A stretch of DNA of 64,000 bases from Mauremys mutica (taxonomy: Eukaryota > Chordata > Testudines > Geoemydidae). A program made the translations under genes and the position numbers. Where the stretch lies: NCBI RefSeq assembly GCF_020497125.1, contig NC_059072.1:307910781-307974780 (forward strand), given 5' to 3'. Shown here one piece after another: positions 55,259 to 64,000 of the stretch (position 1 is the first letter of the stretch; every line of letters starts with the position of its first letter). The notes below the pieces were generated by a model. That model was not told the origin of the DNA and did no database searches. It saw only the letters and a program-made list of their open reading frames with translations.

Positions 55259-55420
55259 ACTGTGGGATAGCTTCCCACAGTGCACCGCTTCCAAAGTCGA
55301 CGCTGGCCCCGTTACTGTGGACTCAGACAGTCGAATTAGTGTATTTAGTGTGGATACACAAATTCGACTTCATAAGGTCGATTTCACAAATTCGAATTAA
55401 GTAGATTCGAAATAGTCTTG
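55259..55420. promoter_or_regulatory. Right subterminal region of copy 2
   Basis: ACTGTGGGATAGCT (55259-55272) followed by GTCGAATT, ATTCGACTT, GTCGATTT, ATTCGAATT and ATTCGAAAT between about 55330 and 55410. Mirrors the left subterminal region of copy 1. Confidence 0.6.
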
Positions 55421-55439
55421 TAGTGTAGACGTACCCTTA

Positions 55440-57411
55440 GTGTGTAGACAATATTTGAGTCCAGGCAGCCTGTGTTTTGTGTCCCTGATTACAGCAGATG
55501 ACATAGCAAAAACCTTAAGCACTGCAAGGAGCACTATTCCTCAGGTTCATTAAGATGATAATGACTGTAGCAGGGAGAGAAAGGCAAAACTGGGAGTGTC
55601 TGAACTCAAGACTTGACAGATAAGTGAAGGATTAATGATTTTAAATAAAACTTAAATGTATCTATTTGTGATTCCCACATTCTCTTCATGATTTGGGATT
55701 GCACTCAGGTTTTGTTATTATGGTATTTATTAATTTATAAATATATCTTTTAACATTTTGCTTCACTTTTAAAGTAGCCAGATTAAAGAATAACTGCAGC
55801 ATCAGAGCCCAGTTGTAGAAGTGCAAGTTCTATTAAATTTGGTGTGGTTTTGTTTTCACGCATTGCAACTTTTTTTTTTCTTTTGGTTGAAGTAACTTTT
55901 TTTTAATACCTCCAGCCACAAAGTAGTTTCATCTCAGCAGATGTCTTAAGCACATTCAGCTGCATCAGCAGATATTCCTGAGATGGTATTGCTCCCCTGT
56001 GACTCTAAACAGGGATTTTAGTTTTTTTTTTTTTTTTTTATTTAAGTGCTGGCAACATGGTTATTTATAACAAGGAACATATTTCAGGACCATTTTCTAT
56101 ATCCCTATCTATTACTCCAATCTCTATCTCAGTAAATAAAACCCTGCATTCAAATTCTGATATTTTCTCCCCCTTCCCTGTACAGTTTTTGCTTTTCAAA
56201 CAGCAGCATGTTTGAGAACGCTTTGGTGAAAGTGCTGTTTGACTAGTATTATAGCCCATAGCAGACTCAGCATCATTAAGCAAACATTTTCTTTACACCA
56301 TTAGTTCTTTCACCTACCAGATATATCAAATTAAAAGTTTGCAATGCTGCTTTTTCCTCATATGTGTTTCAATCTTTCTGACATCTGGAAAAATGTAGTT
56401 TCTGACTTGGTCCTTCCTGCATAACTCCTATTTAAACTTGATTCACAAAAAGATACAGTGTTTGCCTATGGTTTGGGTGATTAAGGATACTTCTCCTTTC
56501 GCCTGGCAATGCTACAGTTCTTTGGTAGAAGGAGCCCCAAAAGAACTACTATGGGAATTGTCACATTTTATGATGTATGAGGTTCTTTTCCTTTTTTTAA
56601 TTTTACCATAAGAAAGAGAGAGCGGGCTTACATCTGCACAGACCTGTTCAGCCCTTCTAAAGACTGGGGGTTGGAGCTGTTTAAAAGTTAGAGTGGAAGG
56701 CTCAAATCCTGCAGCGCTTGCTCAGCCAAAATTCTCATTGATTTCAGTAGGTGTTTTGCTTGATTAAGTACTGGGGCCCAAATCCTTAACACATGCACAA
56801 AGCCTGAATAAACAAGTTTCATGCAAGGGTCTCTCTGGTGGGACAGGATCTTTCCCCTGGCTACGGTGCAATAGTGGAGTTGCTTTGCAGCTGCTACTGC
56901 TATCTTAGGGCTAAAGTAATAGCAGTGGTCCCTCTATTTCCTCTCCAGAAGGATTTTTTTAGCCAGTGAATCTGCATAATTACAGAACCACGGGCCACTC
57001 TCTGGCCCTGCTTCTCCACTGAACCATTCCTGAGCAGAAACAGGGCAAGGAGCTTTGTGCTCTTCGTATTCTCAGATCATCCAGGGGCTTGGCTTGCCCA
57101 GCCTCCTCCATAAATTAGAGCAGCCTCAAGGAGCCAGAATAAAGGTTGGTATGGTGCCATTCCAGCAGCTGGGGAAACTCCTTATGCCAGGAATTTATCT
57201 GGGGTTGTTTCTCCCTGGTTTACAGAGGCATAACAGAACAAGGACAGAAAAGATAGTCAGCCTCATCTAAGGACTGTCTACATTCAGGAATAGCCCTGAT
57301 TCAGCAATCAGTGAAGCTGTTCCAGTTTTGACCTATACCTGAAGACAAGGGCAAGCTGATGTTTGCACCGACTGAGCTAAGGGGTGCTTATCTCTGGGAT
57401 AAGCTCACATA
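55440..57411. other. No supported gene
   Basis: AT-rich, unique-looking, with a T-run at 56022-56039. 56700-56790 shows the faint old 'TTGATTTCAGTAGG' repeat style. No coding evidence. Confidence 0.4.
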
Positions 57412-57504
57412 GGGTATGTCTACACTGCAATTAGACACCAGTAACTGGCCTATGCCAGCTGACTCAGGCTCAAGGGGCTTGTTTAATTGCGGTGTCAACA
57501 TATC
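57412..57504. mobile_element. Short Harbinger-like MITE, ~93 bp
   Basis: Begins GGGTATGTCTACACTGCAAT and ends near TTTAATTGCGGTGTCAACAT, an inverted and slightly decayed counterpart. The same termini (GTCTACACTGCAAT) appear in the MITE at 33690-33963. The target duplication is unclear. Confidence 0.5.
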
Positions 57505-59149
57505 TAAAGTGGTGAGCACTGGTACAACCATAGACTGCTGGCTGGCTGTTGAATCAAAGTTGTTTCCAACCCCTTTAGCTTCCTTAGTGTTATTAATCAG
57601 GCTATGGAAAAGCAGAGAAGAAGCTATGAGTACTTGGAAAGGCTGCTTGACAGCATCTCTTTTTCTCCCCCACTGTGAAAATAGCTCTCTAGATTCCTGA
57701 CACTAAGGAGAATGTAATTTAAAGGCATTGCCCATTTGCATAGCAATGCTCTGTCCATGCAGGGAGGGGATTATTTTAAAGTGTTGGTCAAAAGAATAAT
57801 GCTTCTTTTTCACCTCTCTGCAACAGACCCCCATCGTGATTTATGAATGGAAAACTATATTCTTTATTTGCCTTTGCCAGCTGTCAGATCCTACCCTGAT
57901 TTCACCTTAACTCAAATAAAAGGGTGTCTTCCTTTGCACACTCTTCCCTTCAAAACTGAAGAGTCCAGCACCAATCTCTGGTTTTGTCCAGTTTAGAGAA
58001 ATCTTCTGTCATCTAGCATTAGTCCAGTGCCCCTTTCACACCTCACCACAACAGAACTGGCCCCAAATAGCACCCAGATTCCTGTCCTCCAGAGGGACCC
58101 AAGCCTCCAACTACCAATCCCCTGAGAGCCCCCCTCCCAGAGAGCCAGACATCCCAGCAATTTCACACCAGGCCTCACTCAGCTGACACATCAGCAACTA
58201 CAGACACCCTTTAGCATCCACCCACCAATCCATGACATCATCCAGCACCTGCCCCAGCACTCTAGATACCCCTACATACTCCAGCCTCCTAGCTGCCAAA
58301 TTCCATGCAGCTCAGTGTTCTACATGTCATTGCTTAGAGCAGGGTATATTGATTGCAAGATGAAGTTTATAGTTATATGCCAATTATATAAAAGTATGAA
58401 AATAAGCTTATTAAATAATTTGCATGTCACACATAGAGCTGCACAAAATTCAGCAGGTATCCTTTTGGGTGATTGAAATCTGACTCCAGATCCAAAATTT
58501 GTGGCTGTAATGCTTATTTAGGGCTCACTCATCCCTTGGAGGGAGTGCTGAAAAACAGAATGTCTCCTGCTCCCCAGTGCAGAGACTTACACCCCTTTGT
58601 GGTGCAGTCAATGCACAGTGTGGCACAGACACAGCCTTTCCTTCTCCTCACTTGCTTTCAGACACCATGCATCTCTGGTGGAATATGGACAGAGCAGGGG
58701 CTGTAATTTTGCCTGGCATATATTTGGGCTGTATGAGGGGAAGGAGAACAGACACCTTTCCCTCCCACCATACTACATACCAGGCACAATCTGGCCCTTA
58801 AATGATCAGTTCTTCAGGGTAAGCATCTTGAGCTGGATTCTTATTTCATTAATGCTGGTGTTAATCATTGCAGTTACCCTGGAATCAAAGTGGTGTAACT
58901 AAGATCAGAATTAGGCCCTCTCACAGGCTGGCTGATCCTTTAAGGCAAGACTGGCTCAGCCTTACCTGTGACCGACCAGCTAGTCCCCAGCTGGTGGTGA
59001 TGTGGCAACTTAATGCTAATTAGTGAGCCCAGCTGCAGGGAACCCGGAAGGATTACTTCAGTAGAGCTGGGAGATCAGTCTCTAGAGAAAATTGTGATGA
59101 AGGGCTGAGAAAGAGTAAAGGTCTGTGCCTTTGGAGAAGGTAGGCTCCT
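57505..59149. other. No supported gene
   Basis: Unique-looking. 58830-58920 (TGCTGGTGTTAATCATTGCA, AAGTGGTGTAACTAAGATCA, GAATTAGGCCC) matches the style of an old sauropsid fold-back repeat. Confidence 0.4.
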
Positions 59150-59735
59150 TCTGCAGCTATGAGAGCCCCCAGGGAGTGAGTCAGGTTCTGGGGGAAGAAG
59201 AGCTCTGAGATAGGGCTGACTGGGAGATCCTATGGGGAAGCTGCTAGAGCCCCCCTGGGGAAGGGAGGTAGTGAGGGAAAACTGGCTCAGACCCTGACTC
59301 CTCCACCCCCAAAAAAAGCCATACAGGGAGAGCTCTACAGGAGCAGGTTAGGCTCTTGGGTGGGAGGCTCTGAGGTAGGGTCAGTAAAAGCAGTCTAGTA
59401 GAGTCTGAGGGGGTGGAAGACTTAGTAGCACAGCACATGAGAGCCAAATCGAGGCTAGGCTAAGCACAGACTAGAAGCAGCACAAAGGGTGTAGAAGTAG
59501 GAGGGAAACAGTAGCATATCTGAACAAGTAGCCCTTGTTGCTTCATCTAGGGTCCCTGGTCCAGAGCTCAGAGGAGAGCATAGGCCTGGGTTCTCAAACT
59601 AGCCCATGAGGAAGGAACATGCAGGTCCAACTATGGCCCACATTAGGCTTCTGTGGGGGAGGCCTTGAGACAGGGCCAGTAAAAGTACTTAAGTGGAGCC
59701 TGAGAGGTGTGGAAGAATTATCTGCACATGTAGGC
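59150..59735. repeat. Diverged direct repeats
   Basis: Blocks near 59155-59215, 59360-59435 and 59655-59730 share GAGGCTCTGAGGTAGGGTCA-like and GAGTCTGAGGGGGTGGAAG-like motifs at loose spacing. They look like an eroded tandem or segmental array. No gene. Confidence 0.4.
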
Positions 59736-61340
59736 TGGACTTTAGTGGTCCTTTCTCTCCTCCTGGAAGAGGACTGAACTTTGTGACTTGGGCTGAGGTC
59801 TGGCAGTTCAGGTGAGATGCCGCTAGCCTGTAGGAGGTGCTGGAGACAAGGGCCCCTGACAGCATTGCAGCCTGTTGCAAGGGGGTGCTACAGATGGTGC
59901 ATACGCTACCTTATGGGACCCATTTGTGCTTGTCTGTAAAGTGCCTCCTGTCAGTGCCATGTGAACAATAATGATGATCTCCAGTGGAATATACATGCAT
60001 TGTAACCTCCCTACCATAGGGTCAAATTTTCTTTTAACTGAGTGTTTGAATTGTCAGGATCCATTATAGCATGCTTGTTTATGGATTTGTTTGTTCCAGT
60101 TTTTAATTAACTGCTTTAGCAAGAGGCCAGGTTGAAGTGCTCACTAAGAATGTCAACAATAGCTTAGCTTCTGTCCCAGACCAAAGCAATTGGTGCCTGA
60201 GCAGAGGGGCTAATTGAGTTGGAGATGGCAGCAGATCTTTGGCATGAATAAGAGGGATTAAGCCAGTATTTTCAATCTGAGTTACAAATTAGTTGCTTCT
60301 ATAATGTGCAAAGACCCTATTCTGATATCCTCTATTCTGGTATAATTCTACTGACTTGAGTGCTTATCCTGGTGTTACGGTGGTATGGCTGACTTCATAA
60401 TCACTAAGAGAACAGTTGTAGGAAAAACAGCATTTTGTTTTTCCTAGCTGGACTGATTGCCTCATTTTTAGCAGCTGGAATTTATATGGGTATCTGATAA
60501 GGGGCAAATCCTGCTTGTTGTAGACATTTGATCAGTCCCATTGACTCAATGAGACTATTCCTCCCATGAGTGAGATGTGACCTCTGGTGAAATATTAGGA
60601 GCCCAGTTATGCACTTTAACCATAACCAGTAGCAGTACTAGTGACATCACTATTTTAAATCCCAATCCTGCCACCTTTACTCATGCTGAATAGTATCCCA
60701 GTGCTGCACTGATCTCAGTGCAGGTGGATTCTGTGTCTATGCAGCTCCCACTGAAACCACAGAGATTCCACATGGGCGCACAGATCAGGGCTATCCTGTT
60801 AATATCACTGGGACTGTAAGCTGGTGGAGCATTATTTCTATCCCATCTATTGAAGCTACCCAAGTCTCTTCCTCAGGGCTTTTTATCCACAAAATGGTCA
60901 CAAAACAAAAGCAAACTACCTGAAACAACACTAGGCAATAGTTCCCAGTGGCTTTCCGGGCTTCAGAAAACCGGGAGGGGAGAAAGCATTCCCTTCCCCC
61001 TTTGTCCTCTTTTGACCCAGCTTCACTTTCCTTTTGCACTCCCCACTTAGCAGCCATGTGACCAGCTGGGACCTACTAACTCTTTACAGGTGGCAGAGTC
61101 TCTACCTTGTCACAAGCACCTACCTGCAGAGTAAGGGTGGTACTTTTCTCTTTATTTAGAAGAGTGGTAGATTTGGGGTTTTAGTTATTATTCCCCTTGC
61201 ATGCCTCCCCAAATCTTGGTGAGCAGCATGCAGAAGTGTATTTGTGTTGGAGTTTTGGAATGATCTCACCTCATCCCTTTTTTTTTTCCACGTCATTTTG
61301 GACTAAATTTATCCCTGATAGAAGAAAGAATAACTCCTCC
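59736..61340. other. No supported gene
   Basis: Unique-looking sequence with no coding or repeat feature that I can bound. Confidence 0.4.
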
Positions 61341-61352
61341 GAAATCAACAGA

Positions 61353-61615
61353 AAGAACAGGAGTACTTGTGGCACCTTAGAGACTAACATTTATTTGAGC
61401 ATAAGAATTTGTGGGCTACAGCCCACTTCATTGGATGCATATAATTTGCATGTGCTGAGAAATGGCCAATGTGTTAATATAATGTTCCATTCTATGCATC
61501 CAATGAAGTGGGCTGTAGCCCACAAATTCTTATGCTCAAATAAATGTTAGTCTCTAAGGTGCCACAAGTACTCCTGTTCTTTTTGTGGATACAGACTAAC
61601 ACAGCTGTGACTCCT
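61353..61615. mobile_element. Fold-back PLE end pair, 263 bp, 12-bp TSD
   Basis: Two inverted copies of a PLE terminus face each other: AGAACAGGAGTACTTGTGG at the left and CCACAAGTACTCCTGTTCT at the right, separated by about 50 bases of centre. Flanks are GAAATCAACAGA (61341-61352) and GAAGTCAACAGA (61616-61627), 11 of 12 identical. The arms include ATTCTTATGCTCAAATAAAT and GTCTCTAAGGTGCC, a subfamily different from the copy at 27535. No coding capacity. The hammerhead-like core is mutated (GAAA lost). Confidence 0.85.
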
Positions 61616-61644
61616 GAAGTCAACAGACTTGCACCTGTTTACAC

Positions 61645-61747
61645 TAGGGTTGCCAACCCTCCAGGATTCTCCTGGAGTCTCCAGGAATTAAAGATAATGT
61701 CATGTGAAAACCTCCAAGAATTCATCCAACCAAAGTTGGCAATCCTA
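61645..61747. mobile_element. hAT-type MITE, 103 bp
   Basis: Starts TAGGGTTGCCAACCCTCC and ends AAGTTGGCAATCCTA. Flanked by GTTTACAC (61637-61644) and GTCTACAC (61748-61755), 7 of 8 identical. Confidence 0.75.
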
Positions 61748-61755
61748 GTCTACAC

Positions 61756-63712
61756 TGCTGCTGAATTTGAGCTCTCCTATCTCCCACTTGGAAATGTACA
61801 CTCCATTTGCTTTAAAGTGGTGTACATCTAGAGCAAGTCCCATGACTACACTGGAGTTGTGTTGGATTTGTACCAGTGTAACTGAACAGAATTTGGCCTA
61901 TAAAGGGTCTGGATATTTATGTGCTGGGAGGGAGGCAGGAAGATGGAGGGAAAAGGAGTTTCTGCATTATTGTAAGGCAGCAGTTAGGCAGGTTGTTTGA
62001 TATTCTGTTTCCACTTCTTCCCCTGGTGTCCCTGCAAAAAAAAACCTGGCATTTTTTTTAATCTATTGAGCAACAGAATCCTGATTAAGGATGCTCAGTG
62101 CTGTCTGTGCATGATCACCATCTCAAGTCACTTTCTACTCTCCTTAGCTGAGTAGAATTGTAAAGCACAGTAACAGCTTGCAAAAAGACTGACAAGAAGA
62201 AAATCACTAAACCTGACTTAATATTATTTAGGGATTTAAAAAAACCCACGTTTTTGTGCTGATGAAACAAGCTTTTGAAAGTAATGTGGAAAAAGTGATT
62301 TCATTTGAACACCTTTCAGCCAAAAAAACATATGCTGCTTTTAATGCAGCGCAATAGCGGAACTTCTGAGGGGACGAGCCTGTAGAGTCTTCACATCTTG
62401 AAGTCTGTGGTTCAACTGCTGGCACCTCTGTCAAGTGAGAACTTGCAGCTGTGGTGAAACAGTGAGCTTCAGAGTCTTGATCTGAGCCAGCAGGGTGAGG
62501 TTTGTTGATAGAGTGCTGGTCCCCTGGAAGAGGGCAGTGTTTCAAAAGAGCATCGGAAAATGACTTAGCTTGCACCTTTGAACTACTGTGTAAGCCACAC
62601 TGCTGAACACACATGTGCCAAGCTGTTATGCTGTCTTCCAAACAGGTGGCCAGCACTTTCACTGCTTTACAACTAGTGCATATGCTTTTGAGTTCATGCT
62701 GCTCAATCTTGGTGCAATAGGTGCTGCTCAACCGTTTTAAAAGGGCTGTCCTCTATATCTCATTATCAGTTGGCTGTTTAGCACTGACAATGAGCTATGT
62801 GCTGTAAATGATGCAAAGATAACTATAGTCCTTGCCTCAAAGTGCCTGCACTCTAAAACACAGATGTGGGAAGAAAGAAGAATAACTAGTGGCTTTGTGT
62901 GTAATATATATTCTAATCACTGCCTGTTTGGGACCTCACTGCTGTTGGGCAGTTTGGGAGAAGCAAGGTTTTAGGAGGGATTGGAATCAAGGGTGGGTGG
63001 TTGTCATTTTCTTAAGCAGTATCTTATCCTCTTTATAATTGGTAGCTTAATATTGGCACTTCTGTGTGGATGGAAGACTTACTAGGGTTACACTGATTGA
63101 TTTTGCCTGCTGTGAGATGGGATGGTGTATGGAACACCCAATACCCAACAGCCAGAGACAGTTTTGGCTCCTATGTTAGGAGGAGCACAGAGACTGCTGC
63201 CTCCATGACCCCTCAGAGGTACAAACAGAGCTGCGGGGGGAGAGGTGAAGAGGAGGCAGAGGACATGGCCTATATTCCTCCCCAACCTTGTCATTAATCT
63301 GCAGAGCTGATTTGATGAGTTGAAGGGGCAGATTCCACCATTCCCCTTGTAGCTGGGGAATCTTTAGGAGGGATAATTCTTCTCTGAAACACTGTGGTGT
63401 AGGTTAGCACATGCCACTCCTTACTCATTTTCAGGGCTTAATTTATAATGAAAAAGGTGCCCAGGACTCAAGCAAATTTTTTTACTTTCATAACTAATGT
63501 GGCAAGCCCAAAGGTGTCAGGGCTATGAACTGCCAAGCTAGAGGTGCTGTGTCTCAGCCTGGCAAGTTCTGGCACAAATTAAGCACTGCCTAAGTGCCAC
63601 AATCTAGCTCCTAAATGTTGGCCCAAATTATGCCCTCAATCAAATCCTGCAGATTTTGTGCAACAATAGTTTGGCCTGAAGTCGATGGGATAAATTCTAC
63701 TGTCTGGTACAA
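61756..63712. other. No supported gene
   Basis: A 167-codon minus-strand frame (62228-62731) has no motif, partner or codon evidence and is not called. Nothing else is bounded. Confidence 0.4.
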
Positions 63713-63724
63713 TAGGATTACTGT

Positions 63725-63953
63725 AAAAGCAACAAAGAATCCTGTGGCACCTTATAGACTAACAGACGTTTTGCAGCATGAGCTTTCGTGGGTGAATACC
63801 CACTTCTTCAGATGCAAGTGATGTCTTGCATCTGAAGAAGTGGGTATTCACCCACGAAAGCTCATGCTGCAAAACGTCTGTTAGTCTATAAGGTGCCACA
63901 GGATTCTTAGTCTGGATCTGTAAAAGCAACAAACACGGCTACCCCTCTGATAC
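63725..63953. mobile_element. Fold-back PLE end pair, 229 bp, perfect 12-bp TSD
   Basis: Flanked by identical TAGGATTACTGT (63713-63724 and 63954-63965). The left half is a PLE terminus in minus orientation and the right half in plus orientation. They meet head to head around 63811-63840 (CACTTCTTCAGATGCAAG, then CTTGCATCTGAAGAAGTG), giving an inverted repeat with arms of about 90 bases. The arms match the end of the PLE at 14282-14778. Confidence 0.88.
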
Positions 63954-64000
63954 TAGGATTACTGTGCTTGTCAGAATTACTCCAGACTTGCTCTGCTATA

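Larger units (their letters stand above)
50626..55436 (-). mobile_element. Full-length PIF/Harbinger transposon, copy 2 (4811 bp)
   Basis: Left terminus GGCCTGGTCTACACTA. The right terminus, reverse-complemented, is GGGTACGTCTACACTA. Flanked by the canonical TTA (50623-50625 and 55437-55439). It contains the same three genes as copy 1 in mirror order: Myb/SANT gene (+, 51016-51592 and 52450-52919), third ORF (-, 51682-51984) and transposase (-, 53778-55058). All three frames are open, so this copy looks coding-competent. Confidence 0.94.

Noticed and set aside
61353..61615. CRISPR-like or IS-like inverted structure
   Set aside because: Only one inverted pair, eukaryotic retroelement sequence and a 12-bp duplication. 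No array and no bacterial genes.
62228..62731. 167-codon minus-strand frame
   Set aside because: No recognisable domain, no exon borders, no repeated counterpart. Length is within chance for the window.

Overview
This window is vertebrate nuclear DNA with no recognisable host gene. Its repeat set points to a turtle, with a crocodilian as the next best guess: sauropsid-type CR1 LINE 3' ends, MIR-like tRNA SINEs, Penelope-like (PLE) 3' ends, many short hAT elements with 8-bp target duplications, and PIF/Harbinger elements beginning around GTCTACAC. The organism call is inference from repeat style. No rRNA, functional tRNA, CRISPR array or bacterial-type gene was seen.

Layout: 1-14 kb holds mostly unique or very old DNA with dispersed hAT and Harbinger-type MITEs and a CR1 tail. 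14-19 kb has a 5'-truncated PLE that keeps a GIY-YIG endonuclease remnant, a hAT MITE, and a CR1 tail split by a 1.8-kb hAT element with a GC-rich core. 19-36 kb has SINEs, two longer CR1 fragments, more hAT MITEs, PLE ends, a 0.93-kb DNA element and a decayed LINE C-terminus of another clade. 36-42 kb is almost featureless. 42.5-55.4 kb is the core of interest. 55-64 kb is again quiet, with a Harbinger-like MITE, two fold-back PLE ends and a hAT MITE.

The core consists of two full-length PIF/Harbinger transposons in opposite orientation, 42483-47161 (3-bp duplication TGA) and 50626-55436 (TTA). Each carries the same three-gene plan: a HARBI1-like DDE transposase, a two-exon Myb/SANT-like DNA-binding protein transcribed toward it from the other end, and a conserved 100-residue ORF of unknown function. 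That third ORF lies antisense inside the Myb intron and has its own conserved poly(A) signal. It keeps reading frame and length in both copies and is the best candidate here for an undescribed component. The element ends share GTCTACAC with short non-autonomous elements at 9.7, 33.7 and 57.4 kb, so these copies may represent the source of trans-mobilising proteins for the MITEs.

A second pattern is that five PLE insertions all have target duplications of about 12 bp. Three of them are fold-back pairs, and some carry a hammerhead-ribozyme-like core.
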